DNA of 41,957 nucleotides from Oscillospiraceae bacterium (GCA_017448145.1 JAFSMA010000122.1:1-41957), one strand, 5' to 3'. Numbered from the stretch's first letter, positions 9,627 through 17,063 are shown. A program made the numbers and translations. Notes: a model not told the origin generated them from the letters alone.

Positions 9627-9962
9627 ATGGAATTATCCATCATCGGAAAGGACAGGGCCCTGGAGATTCAACTGAAAGGCGAACTGGATCACCATGGGGC
9701 CAAGGGGCTGCTGACGCAGATGGACTTGGCGATAGAGCGATATGTGCCCCGGATTTTGACCATGGACTTCGGCGGGGTGACGTTTATGGATAGCTCCGGT
9801 ATTGCCGTGGTGCTGCGGGGATGGCAGCGGATGCGGGAGCTGGGAGGAGAAATGCGTCTGACCCACGTGGCGCCCCAGCCGAGAAAGGTATTTGAAACAG
9901 CCGGCGTGGGCCGGATGATGACCATTAACGCAGGGGAGGAGACAGAATATGCAGCGCATTGA
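9627..9962 (+). CDS. spoIIAA: Anti-sigma F factor antagonist SpoIIAA
   Basis: A 111-aa STAS-domain protein. In its unphosphorylated form it binds SpoIIAB and frees sigma F in the forespore. The phosphorylation motif FMDSSGIAVVL (S56/S57) matches the serine that SpoIIAB phosphorylates and SpoIIE dephosphorylates. The start at 9627 is chosen from AAGGAG at 9611-9616; an in-frame ATG at 9582 lies within the valS terminator and is rejected. The gene overlaps spoIIAB by 14 bp. SpoIIE is not encoded in this window. Confidence 0.93.
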   Translation: MELSIIGKDRALEIQLKGELDHHGAKGLLTQMDLAIERYVPRILTMDFGGVTFMDSSGIAVVLRGWQRMRELGGEMRLTHVAPQPRKVFETAGVGRMMTINAGEETEYAAH

Positions 9963-10389
9963 AAACTATGTGACAATGGACTTTTTAAGCCGCAGCAACA
10001 ACGAGGGCTTCATGCGCGTGGCGGCGGCGGGTTTTGCCGCCCAGTTGGATCCCACGCTGGACGAGCTGGGAGACATCAAAACAGCGGTCAGCGAGGCGGT
10101 GACCAACGCTATCGTCCACGCTTACCCGGACAGCATCGGTCGGATTCAGGTGAAGATGAAGCTGCTGGAGAGCAACACACTGGAGATCGTAGTGCGGGAT
10201 TGGGGCAGGGGCATCGCCAACATCGAGCAGGCCCGGCAGCCGCTGTTCACCACAGGGGGCGAGGAGCGCAGCGGCATGGGCTTTACCATAATGGAGAGCT
10301 TTATGGACGTGCTGCGCATCAAATCCACACCGAATAAGGGCACCACGGTGGTGATGCGCAAACGCATCTCCCAGCGCACAAAGCGATGA
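9949..10389 (+). CDS. spoIIAB: Anti-sigma F factor SpoIIAB
   Basis: A 146-aa GHKL-family kinase that holds sigma F inactive before septation and phosphorylates SpoIIAA using ATP. The N box is EAVTNAIVHAY (E49, N53), the G1 box is RDWGRGI (D84, G86, G88) and the G2 box is ERSGMGFTIM (G109, G111). These are the ATP-binding elements of the family, and all are intact. ATGA coupling to sigF (start inside the stop) fits fixed stoichiometry between anti-sigma and sigma factor. GGGGAGGAG upstream of 9949 lies within spoIIAA. Confidence 0.95.
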   Translation: MQRIENYVTMDFLSRSNNEGFMRVAAAGFAAQLDPTLDELGDIKTAVSEAVTNAIVHAYPDSIGRIQVKMKLLESNTLEIVVRDWGRGIANIEQARQPLFTTGGEERSGMGFTIMESFMDVLRIKSTPNKGTTVVMRKRISQRTKR

Positions 10390-11087
10390 GCGCCACCCTA
10401 TCGCTGCTGGAAAAGGCGCAAAACGGCGACGAGGCAGCCTGCGGCACCATGCTGGAGGAGAACAGCGGACTCATCTGGGCGGTGGTGCGGCGGTACAGCG
10501 GCTGCGGCGTGGAGACGGAGGACTTGTATCAGCTTGGATGTATTGGTTTTATCAAGGCTGTGAAGGGGTTTGACCTTACATACGGAACACAGTTTTCCAC
10601 CTACGCCGTACCCAAAATTGCGGGGGAGATACGGCGGTTTATCCGGGATGACGGGGCGGTGAAGGTGGGGCGCACCATGCGGGAGAAGGGCTACACCCTC
10701 TGGACGGCCCGGGAGCGGCTGACTACGCAGTTGGGGCGGGAGCCCACCGTGTCGGAGCTGGCCGGGGAGCTGGGGATGACGGCGGAGGAGATCGCCGCGG
10801 TGGAGCTGGCCAACGTGGCGCCGGAATCGCTGCAGCAGGAGACGGGCGAGGGCATGACGCTGGAGAGCAGCATCGGCACAGAGGCGCCGGAGGACGCCCT
10901 GGTGGAAAAAATCGCGCTCCGGGAGGCCATAGCGGCGCTGCCGGAGCGGGAGAAAACGGTGATTCTGCTTCGATTTTTCAAGCACCTGACGCAGCAGCAG
11001 GTGGCACGGGTGCTGGGCGTGTCCCAGGTGCAGGTGTCCCGGCTGGAGCGGCGGAGCCTGGCAGCGCTGCGTCAGCTTTTGGCGTGA
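10386..11087 (+). CDS. sigF: RNA polymerase sigma factor, sporulation sigma F
   Basis: A 233-aa sigma-70 family factor that drives the first forespore-specific transcription. Region 2 is visible as EDLYQLGCIGFIKAVKGFD...FSTYAVPKIAGEI, region 3 as GREPTVSELAGELGMTAEEI, and region 4 with its helix-turn-helix as LTQQQVARVLGVSQVQVSRLE. The ATG at 10386 overlaps the spoIIAB stop by 4 bp. The gene order spoIIAA-spoIIAB-sigF identifies it as F rather than the similar sigma G. The last 110 bp overlap the 3' end of the minus-strand gene at 10978-11838, and no terminator is visible, so convergent transcripts will collide. Confidence 0.95.
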   Translation: MSATLSLLEKAQNGDEAACGTMLEENSGLIWAVVRRYSGCGVETEDLYQLGCIGFIKAVKGFDLTYGTQFSTYAVPKIAGEIRRFIRDDGAVKVGRTMREKGYTLWTARERLTTQLGREPTVSELAGELGMTAEEIAAVELANVAPESLQQETGEGMTLESSIGTEAPEDALVEKIALREAIAALPEREKTVILLRFFKHLTQQQVARVLGVSQVQVSRLERRSLAALRQLLA

Positions 11088-11838
11088 CGCCGTAGTCGGC
11101 AGGGAGAAACTCCGTCATGGTGCCCCGATAGCGCTTGGGCAGGAAGCTGTTCTGGCAGCGGGGATTCTCCCGCTGGGCGATGGCCACCGTGTCAAAAAAA
11201 CGCTTCCAGAGGGTGCGGTACTGCACCTCCTGCTCGTCGGGGGGATTCAGCGTCAGGTGATCCACCGGCAGCAGGCGGGAGCTTCCGCCGGAATAGACCA
11301 GCAGCTCACGGTGGGTGCGGTCATAGATGAAAAAGGACTCGTTGGCATAACGGTCGCAGAAGTGGCGGCGCAGCAGGGGAAGGACACGGTTTTTCGGCTC
11401 GATCTCGCTGCCCAGCACGCCGTCGTAGTCGGAAAAACGGATGAAGCCCCGCAGCTTTTCCAGCTCCCCGTTCATGTGGCGGACGGCCTTGGCGATGGGA
11501 TAATAGGTCTCGTCGGCCCGGTTGCGGAGAAAGGCGGGGCCGTCGTCATACAGCTTGCGGATGAAGGCGTACAGGTTGATCTCCCTGTCTTCCAGGCAGG
11601 TGAGAAAGGCCCGACGCAGTAGATCCGCAGCATTCTGGGAAATACGCACAATGCTGCGGTAGACACGGCGGGCGTGGGTGATATCCGTGGGCACATAGCG
11701 CACAGAATACAGCGACCAACACTCCTCATCGCCGCAAAAGGCGATGGGGAATTCTTTGTGCACATAGCTCTCATACACGCAGCAGAGAAAGCCGTCGAAG
11801 GTTTCGTCATACTGAAACACCACTTCCGGCCAGTTCAT
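10978..11838 (-). CDS. DUF4130 / TIGR03915-type DNA-metabolism protein
   Basis: A 286-aa protein that matches the partner family of the radical-SAM repair protein encoded just upstream. Recognisable segments are YDETFDGFLCCVYESY at the N-terminus, a middle REINLYAFIRKLYDDGPAFL, and RFSDYDGVLGSEIEPKNRVLPLL, with a C-terminal YRGTMTEFLP typical of the family end. In other bacteria this domain is found beside, or fused to, uracil-DNA-glycosylase-like domains, hence the repair prediction. The start at 11838 lies 4 bp after the upstream stop with GGGGTGAT before it. After MTEFLPADYGV the frame continues for about 35 Ala/Pro-rich residues antisense to sigF, probably an extension after loss of the original stop. 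Confidence 0.85.
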   Translation of the reverse strand: MNWPEVVFQYDETFDGFLCCVYESYVHKEFPIAFCGDEECWSLYSVRYVPTDITHARRVYRSIVRISQNAADLLRRAFLTCLEDREINLYAFIRKLYDDGPAFLRNRADETYYPIAKAVRHMNGELEKLRGFIRFSDYDGVLGSEIEPKNRVLPLLRRHFCDRYANESFFIYDRTHRELLVYSGGSSRLLPVDHLTLNPPDEQEVQYRTLWKRFFDTVAIAQRENPRCQNSFLPKRYRGTMTEFLPADYGVTPKADAALPGSAAPAGTPAPGTRPAPVPPAAASGA

Positions 11839-11842
11839 AGTA

Positions 11843-13114
11843 TCACCCCGTGGCATCGAATAAGGAAAGCTGCTCCATGGCGGCATGGGGCAGAAGGCCC
11901 CGCTCGATGGTCTCCAACTGGCGCACCATGGTGGCGGGGGAGAAGCGCAGGCCGTCCCGCATATGGCCGGCGCAGGTGATGAAATACTGGGCCCGCTTGA
12001 CCACCACCCCCAGACGGGATAAGTCCTCCCACCGGATGGTGCCCACGCGGCGGGCGGCCAGGATGCGCTGGGCGCTGACCTGCCCGATGCCGGGAACGCG
12101 GAGAAGCTGCTCATAGTCGCAGGTCATGATCTCCATAGGGAAGTGCTCCAGATGGCGCACCGCCCAGTCGCATTTGGGGTCAAGGTAGGGGTTGAAATTG
12201 GGGCGGGAATCGTCCAGCAGCTCCCGGGCCTGAAAACCGTAGAACCGCAGCAGCCAGTCGGCCTGGTAGAGCCGGTGCTCCCGCAGCAGGGGCGGCTTGG
12301 TGTCCAGGGAGGGGAGGAGGGTATTCTCCACCACGGGAACGTAGGCGGAGTAAAACACCCGCTTGAGGCGGTAGGTCTGGTAGAGGGACTCGGTGAGATG
12401 GAGAATGTGACGGTCGGTGTCACCGGTGGCGCCTACGATCAGCTGAGTACTCTGGCCCGCCGGTGAAAAAGCGGGAGCATGGCGGTATTTCACCAACTCC
12501 CGTTTGTTCTCCCGCACGGTGTCCCGAATCTGGGCCATGGGACGAAAAATGGCGCTGCGGGACTTGTCCGGCGCCAAGGTACGCAGCCCCTGCTCGGAGG
12601 GCAGCTCAATATTGATGCTGAGGCGATCCGCCAGCAGACCCAGGGCGTTTACCAGCTCCGGCGCGGCGCCGGGGATGGCCTTGGCGTGGATATAGCCGTT
12701 AAAGCGATATTCCTCCCGCAAAATCCGCAGACAGGAAATCATCTGCTCGGTGGTATAGTCGGGGCTGCGCAGCACGCCGGAGGACAGGAACAGGCCCTCG
12801 ATATAGTTGCGGCGGTAGAATTGAATGGTCAGCTCCGCCAGCTCCCGTGGCGCAAAGGCGGCGCGGCGGGTATCGTTGGATCGGCGATTGACACAATACT
12901 TGCAGTCGTAGACACAGCTATTGGTCATCAGCACCTTCAGCAGTGTGATGCACCGTCCGTCGGCGGAAAAGCTGTGGCAGCATCCGGCGATGGAGGAGGA
13001 CGTGTTGCCGATCTTACCGGCCTGGTAGCCCCGGCGCACACCGCTGGAGGTACAGGCGGCGTCATACTTGGCGGCGTCGGCCAGTATGGTCAGCTTTTCC
13101 AGCGTGTCCATCAT
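11843..13114 (-). CDS. Putative DNA modification/repair radical SAM protein (TIGR03916 type)
   Basis: A 423-aa radical SAM enzyme. The cluster motif C67-x3-C71-x2-C74 (CVYDCKYC) lies after a conserved DGRCITLLKVLMTNSC stretch. The SAM barrel spans about residues 60-270. A helix-hairpin-helix DNA-binding element (LLRVPGIGQVSAQRILAARR, residues 337-356) lies near the C-terminus. This combination and the DUF4130 partner define the TIGR03916/TIGR03915 pair, predicted to act on DNA; the reaction is not known. Two adjacent ATGs (13114, 13111) are possible starts. It lies 3 bp after the stop of a 39-aa small protein and belongs to the LexA-controlled transcript. Confidence 0.88.
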   Translation of the reverse strand: MMDTLEKLTILADAAKYDAACTSSGVRRGYQAGKIGNTSSSIAGCCHSFSADGRCITLLKVLMTNSCVYDCKYCVNRRSNDTRRAAFAPRELAELTIQFYRRNYIEGLFLSSGVLRSPDYTTEQMISCLRILREEYRFNGYIHAKAIPGAAPELVNALGLLADRLSINIELPSEQGLRTLAPDKSRSAIFRPMAQIRDTVRENKRELVKYRHAPAFSPAGQSTQLIVGATGDTDRHILHLTESLYQTYRLKRVFYSAYVPVVENTLLPSLDTKPPLLREHRLYQADWLLRFYGFQARELLDDSRPNFNPYLDPKCDWAVRHLEHFPMEIMTCDYEQLLRVPGIGQVSAQRILAARRVGTIRWEDLSRLGVVVKRAQYFITCAGHMRDGLRFSPATMVRQLETIERGLLPHAAMEQLSLFDATG

Positions 13115-13117
13115 CGA

Positions 13118-13237
13118 TCACGCCGTGCGGCGGCGACGGCGGGGCTGCCCATGCTCCAGCTTGTCGATCAGCCGCATAAACTCAATGGACAGGGAAGCAG
13201 CACCGATAAAAATGAAGATCATACCGATTGTTGTCAT
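13118..13237 (-). CDS. 39-aa small membrane protein, head of a LexA-controlled operon
   Basis: A short frame of 39 codons plus stop. The ATG at 13237 is preceded by GGAGGG at about 9 nt, the best ribosome site in this operon. The peptide begins MTTIGMIFIFIGAASLSIEF (one hydrophobic helix, about residues 3-18), continues as an amphipathic MRLIDKLEHGQP and ends in five consecutive arginines plus TA. It lies directly behind a strong promoter containing a LexA box and 3 bp ahead of the radical SAM gene. I do not recognise a family. Small SOS-induced membrane peptides elsewhere (E. coli SidA and TisB) show what such a product might do, but there is no sequence evidence for either role here. Confidence 0.75.
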   Translation of the reverse strand: MTTIGMIFIFIGAASLSIEFMRLIDKLEHGQPRRRRRTA

Positions 13238-13272
13238 GGTAAATCCCTCCGTAAAACATCTGTTCTATTGAC

Positions 13273-13301
13273 ATTATAAGTCGAACAGGCGTTTCTGTCA
13301 A
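13273..13301 (-). promoter_or_regulatory. Strong sigma-A promoter of the small-protein/radical-SAM operon
   Basis: On the minus strand: consensus TTGACA at 13301-13296, exactly 17 nt, then consensus TATAAT at 13278-13273. A perfect promoter of this kind usually needs a repressor; the LexA box at 13282-13295 occupies its spacer. Confidence 0.9.
13282..13295. promoter_or_regulatory. LexA (DinR) operator
   Basis: CGAACAGGCGTTTC matches the Gram-positive SOS box CGAACRNRYGTTYC at every defined position. It fills the spacer between the -35 and -10 of the minus-strand promoter, so bound LexA would exclude RNA polymerase. Neighbouring genes with DNA-repair roles on both sides support the call. Confidence 0.88.
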
Positions 13302-13309
13302 GCAAAAAT

Positions 13310-13323
13310 CGAACAAAATTTCG
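13310..13323. promoter_or_regulatory. Possible second, degenerate LexA site
   Basis: CGAACAAAATTTCG keeps the CGAAC half and a TTTCG half with the correct 4-nt gap. It departs from the SOS consensus at the Y and G of the second half. It lies 18 bp before the pcrA -35 and 14 bp from the first box, so it could let LexA act on pcrA as well. Confidence 0.4.
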
Positions 13324-13340
13324 ATTTCTTTGGATGGCTG

Positions 13341-13369
13341 TTGACCGGCGCAGGATTTTGTATTACAAT
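13341..13369 (+). promoter_or_regulatory. Promoter of pcrA
   Basis: TTGACC at 13341-13346, a 17-nt spacer and TACAAT at 13364-13369. The start codon is 38 bp downstream. Confidence 0.75.
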
Positions 13370-13406
13370 GGGGGCAACAAACACAAGGGCTTGAGGGTAG
13401 AGAGAT

Positions 13407-15842
13407 ATGACCGAACTGGAAAAGAGATATATTGCGGCGCGGCGACAGGCCATCGCCATGGAATACGGCAAGCTGAACGATCGGCAGCGCCAGGGCGTGC
13501 TGACCACGGAGGGGCCGCTGCTGCTGCTGGCAGGCGCCGGAAGCGGCAAGACCACGGTGCTGATCAACCGGGTGGCCAACCTGTTAAAATATGGACGGGG
13601 CAGCGACACGGAGGAGATCCCCATGCCCATCACCGGGGATGAAGTGGAATTTCTGGAGGGGTATATCCAGAACCCCGACCCGGCCCAGAAGCCGCTGATG
13701 GAATACCTCTGCGCCGTGGAGCCGGCACGGCCCTGGGAGGTGCTGGCCATCACGTTTACCAACAAGGCCGCCACAGAGCTGAAGGAACGCCTGGAGCGGA
13801 TGCTGGGGGAGGAGGCCCGTGACGTGTGGGCCTCCACGTTCCACAGTGCCTGTGTCCGCATTTTGCGGCGGGACATTGAGCATGTGGGCTTTTCCCGGGA
13901 CTTTACCATCTACGACACCGACGACAGCAAGCGGGTGGTGAAGGACTGCCTGAAAGCGCTCGACCTGGACGAGAAGGCGTTTCCCGTGCGGGAGGTGCTG
14001 GCGGTGATGTCCGACGCCAAGGACCGTATGCAGACGCCGGAGCAGTTCTGCAAGCAGTGGGAGAGCGCCGGGGAATGGCGTAAAACCAGGATAGGTAAAG
14101 TATATAGGCTTTACACACAAAAACTGTTTGAGGCCAATGCTTTGGACTTTGATGACATCATTTTGCACACGGTGCGGCTGCTGCGGGACCACAAAGAGGT
14201 GCGGGAATACTACCAGAGGAAGTTCCGCTACGTGCTGATCGACGAGTACCAGGACACCAACAACCTGCAGTACCAGCTGGCAAGCCTCCTGGCGGGCGGG
14301 CACCGTAACATCTGCGTGGTGGGCGACGACGACCAGAGCATTTACCGCTTCCGAGGCGCCAACATTGAGAATATCCTTAATTTCGAGAGCGAATATAAGG
14401 GCGCCCGCACCATCCGGCTGGAGCAGAATTACCGCTCCACCCAGCACATTCTGGACGCGGCCAACGGCGTGATCCGCAACAATCTGGGACGCAAGGGCAA
14501 GACGCTGTGGACCAACAACGGTGCAGGCGACACGGTGACGGTGAAAACCACCTTCAACGAGAGCGACGAGGCCAACTACGTGCTGGGCCAGATCATGATG
14601 GCCTATCGCCGGGGGGCCAACTGGAAGGACAACGCCATTCTCTACCGGATGAACGCCCAGTCCAACGCGCTGGAATATGCCTGCAAGCGCAACGGCGTAC
14701 CCTATAAAATCATCGGCGGCACCAAGTTCTTCGACCGGGCCGAGGTGAAGGACATGCTGGCCTACCTGTGCGTCATCAACAACCCTGCCGACGACCTGCG
14801 GCTGCGGCGCATTGTCAACGTGCCCTCCCGGAAAATCGGCGCGGCCACCGTGGACAAGGCCCAGCTGCTGGCCACCCGGGACGGAAGAACGCTGTACGAG
14901 GTGTTTGCCCACGCGGAGGAGTACCCGGAGCTGAAGAATACTGCTGCAAAGTTAAAAGCCTTTACAGAGCTGATTGAGACAATGCGGAGAGCGTTGGATG
15001 GGGCGGAATTGGTGGACTATTACAGCTATGTGTGCCAAACCACCGGATACGTGGCTATGTTGCAGGAGAAAAATGACCCGGAGAGCCTGGCCCGGCTGGA
15101 AAACGTGGAGGAGTTGAGCTCCAGCATCCACGCCTTTTTGGATCACGAGCCGGACAACCCCACCCTGGCGGGCTTCCTGGACGAGGTGGCGCTGTACACC
15201 GACCTGGACGACACCACCGATGGGGACAACTGCGTGCTGATGATGACCATGCACAGCGCCAAGGGACTGGAATTCCCCTATGTGTATGTGGTGGGCATGG
15301 AGGAGGGCATTTTCCCGGGGAACCGTGCCGTGTCCGACGCGGAGGAATTGGAGGAGGAGCGGCGGCTGTGCTACGTGGCCATGACCCGGGCCAAGGAGCA
15401 CTTGACGCTGACCAACGCCCGTCAGCGTATGCTGTTCGGCCGCACGGCTGCCAGTATGCCGTCCCGATTCTTAAATGAGATTCCCGAAAACGATATGGAG
15501 TGGCTGTCCAAGCCGGAGCCCCGGCAGGAACGGCCTGCGTTTGACGATTTTGACGACTACGGTGCTTCGGGCGGCGTGGCCTACCGGGTGGATGTGGATA
15601 TCGCCGCCCATCGCCAGCAGGTGAAAAATACGCTGGACAGTGTGCGCAAGGCGCCTACGCCAGCCGCCAAGCTGCCGGACATCAAGGCAGGGGAGACGGT
15701 GCACCACAGCGCCTTCGGCAAGGGCATGGTGCTCAGCGTGCGGCCTATGGGCGGCGATGCACTGCTGGAGGTGGCCTTCGACAACGTGGGCACCAAGAAG
15801 CTGATGCTGAAAACCGCCATGAGCCACCTGACCAGGGGATGA
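13407..15842 (+). CDS. pcrA: ATP-dependent DNA helicase PcrA (UvrD family)
   Basis: A superfamily 1A 3'-5' helicase of 811 aa involved in excision repair, removal of recombinase filaments and replication-transcription conflicts. The Q motif (LNDRQRQGV) is followed by Walker A AGAGSGKTT (residues 42-50), the Walker B LIDEYQDTN (D279, E280), QSIYRFRGAN, the arginine-containing LEQNYRS motif, and motifs V/VI in MTMHSAKGLEF and LCYVAMTRAKEHL. The C-terminal about 60 residues (HSAFGKGMVLSV...) form the PcrA Tudor-like RNA polymerase interaction domain. The residue range after Walker A (about 66-100) holds an extra segment compared with shorter homologues. Its promoter faces the LexA-controlled operon. 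The stop overlaps the next start (ATGA). Confidence 0.96.
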   Translation: MTELEKRYIAARRQAIAMEYGKLNDRQRQGVLTTEGPLLLLAGAGSGKTTVLINRVANLLKYGRGSDTEEIPMPITGDEVEFLEGYIQNPDPAQKPLMEYLCAVEPARPWEVLAITFTNKAATELKERLERMLGEEARDVWASTFHSACVRILRRDIEHVGFSRDFTIYDTDDSKRVVKDCLKALDLDEKAFPVREVLAVMSDAKDRMQTPEQFCKQWESAGEWRKTRIGKVYRLYTQKLFEANALDFDDIILHTVRLLRDHKEVREYYQRKFRYVLIDEYQDTNNLQYQLASLLAGGHRNICVVGDDDQSIYRFRGANIENILNFESEYKGARTIRLEQNYRSTQHILDAANGVIRNNLGRKGKTLWTNNGAGDTVTVKTTFNESDEANYVLGQIMMAYRRGANWKDNAILYRMNAQSNALEYACKRNGVPYKIIGGTKFFDRAEVKDMLAYLCVINNPADDLRLRRIVNVPSRKIGAATVDKAQLLATRDGRTLYEVFAHAEEYPELKNTAAKLKAFTELIETMRRALDGAELVDYYSYVCQTTGYVAMLQEKNDPESLARLENVEELSSSIHAFLDHEPDNPTLAGFLDEVALYTDLDDTTDGDNCVLMMTMHSAKGLEFPYVYVVGMEEGIFPGNRAVSDAEELEEERRLCYVAMTRAKEHLTLTNARQRMLFGRTAASMPSRFLNEIPENDMEWLSKPEPRQERPAFDDFDDYGASGGVAYRVDVDIAAHRQQVKNTLDSVRKAPTPAAKLPDIKAGETVHHSAFGKGMVLSVRPMGGDALLEVAFDNVGTKKLMLKTAMSHLTRG

Positions 15843-16597
15843 GTAGTTTTAGATTGACAGGGGACGGGGCGATGGAGCGACTGGTACCGGAGAAATACCG
15901 CATTTTCAGCGGCAGCGCGTTGAAGACCATGGCGGTGATGAGTATGATCATCGACCATGTGGCCTTTGTGCTGGTGCAGCGGATGGCGGTGGGATACTGG
16001 CAGATTATGGGGACAAGGCTGACGGTGTATTCGCTGATGCGCTGCATTGGGCGGCTTGCCTTTCCCATCTACTGTTTTCTACTGGTGGAGGGCTTTGTAC
16101 ACACCCACGACAGGCGGCGGTATGGGCTGCGGCTATTGGTTTTTGCGGTGATTTCCGAGCTTCCGTGGAACCTGGTACACACGGGGCGGCTGCTGTATGA
16201 GCGGCAAAACGTGTTCTTCACGCTGGCGCTGGGCTTTATTGCGCTGTGTCTGGCGGAGGGATTGGAGAAGGATGCCGAGCATCGCGCTCTGTACGCCCTG
16301 GGGCTGGCGGCGGTGGTGGCCGCGGGACTCTGGGGACGGATGGACTACGGCGCCGTGGGCGTGGGCATTATACTGATGATGTACGTGCTGCGGGAGCGGG
16401 CGGTGCTGCGGGCCGCGGCGGGGGTGTGCCTGCTGCCCAACACCTGGATCGCCGGACTGGCCTTCGTGCCCATTGCGCTGTATAACGGGAAGCGGGGATT
16501 CATCCGCAGCAAGACGGCCCAAATCGCCTTTTACGCCGTCTACCCGGTGCATCTTTTGCTCCTCTACTTTTTGCGTTGGCACTATTTTGGGTACTGA
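15839..16597 (+). CDS. TraX family membrane protein
   Basis: A 252-aa integral membrane protein with about seven or eight hydrophobic helices. The start ALKTMAVMSMIIDHVAFVL, with a His after an Ile/Asp pair, followed by CIGRLAFPIYCFLLVEGF and RYGLRLLVFAVISELPWNL, is characteristic of the TraX family. That family is named after F-pilin acetylation protein but is widespread in Firmicutes chromosomes with unknown substrates. The fold is that of acyltransferase 3-like proteins. The start at 15839 couples to the pcrA stop by ATGA; an in-frame ATG at 15872 is an alternative. The link with pcrA is probably only positional. Confidence 0.85.
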   Translation: MSSFRLTGDGAMERLVPEKYRIFSGSALKTMAVMSMIIDHVAFVLVQRMAVGYWQIMGTRLTVYSLMRCIGRLAFPIYCFLLVEGFVHTHDRRRYGLRLLVFAVISELPWNLVHTGRLLYERQNVFFTLALGFIALCLAEGLEKDAEHRALYALGLAAVVAAGLWGRMDYGAVGVGIILMMYVLRERAVLRAAAGVCLLPNTWIAGLAFVPIALYNGKRGFIRSKTAQIAFYAVYPVHLLLLYFLRWHYFGY

Positions 16598-16611
16598 AAA
16601 ATAGACAAAAA

Positions 16612-16637
16612 AACCCCTGCCCGATGGGGCAGGGGTT
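16612..16637. terminator. Bidirectional terminator between traX-like gene and rpmB
   Basis: An 11-bp perfect stem (16612-16622 with 16627-16637) with loop GATG. A run of seven As on the left gives a strong T tract on the minus strand, so it mainly serves rpmB. Confidence 0.85.
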
Positions 16638-16654
16638 CGTTATGCTGTAACCAA

Positions 16655-16843
16655 TCAGATTGCGCGGGTAACTTTACCGGAACGCAGGCACCGGGTACAA
16701 ACATATACATGGCGAGGCGTACCATTAATCATAGCCTTAACACGCTTGACATTGGGCTTCCAGGGGCGATTGGAACGCCGATGGGAGTGAGAAACCTTAA
16801 TGCCGAAGGTCACGCCCTTGTCGCAAAACTCGCACTTAGCCAT
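16655..16843 (-). CDS. rpmB: Ribosomal protein bL28
   Basis: A 62-aa large-subunit protein. It shows the family core GNxVSHSHRR-type sequence (IKVSHSHRRSNRPWKPNVKRV) and two CxxC pairs (C4/C7 and C49/C52), meaning it is the zinc-binding C+ form. The start at 16843 is fixed by AAGGAGGT upstream; the longer frame to 16891 would include the leader. It is monocistronic and divergent from hprK. Confidence 0.96.
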   Translation of the reverse strand: MAKCEFCDKGVTFGIKVSHSHRRSNRPWKPNVKRVKAMINGTPRHVYVCTRCLRSGKVTRAI

Positions 16844-16900
16844 CCGTTGCACCTCCTTGCTGTCGTGACTTACAGGATGCTTGCATTGCAAGCATGGAAT

Positions 16901-16929
16901 ATAGTAGCAGAAAAAATTAGAAATTGCAA
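16901..16929 (-). promoter_or_regulatory. Promoter of rpmB
   Basis: On the minus strand: TTGCAA at 16929-16924, a 17-nt spacer and TACTAT at 16906-16901. This leaves a leader of about 50 nt before the start codon. Confidence 0.5.
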
Positions 16930-16972
16930 GAACTATTTCAGAAAAAATGAAAAAATTTGTTTCGGCTTTTCA

Positions 16973-17001
16973 TTGCGGAAAAAGAGGTTATCCGCTATAA
17001 T
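16973..17001 (+). promoter_or_regulatory. Promoter of the hprK gene cluster
   Basis: TTGCGG at 16973-16978, a 17-nt spacer and a consensus TATAAT at 16996-17001. It is the only clear promoter before the tightly packed hprK-to-racemase run. Confidence 0.7.
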
Positions 17002-17063
17002 ATAATATTGAATTAGTATAGGGCCCGGAAATGCGGGCATACGATATGAGGGGAGAATGCACT

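Noticed and set aside
13255..13268. AACATCTGTTCT as a third LexA box
   Set aside because: At least four differences from the SOS consensus, including the CG of the first half; it also lies downstream of the predicted transcription start.
15839..16597. TraX-family gene as sign of a conjugative element
   Set aside because: No other transfer genes, relaxase or integrase are near, and TraX-like genes are common on Firmicutes chromosomes.
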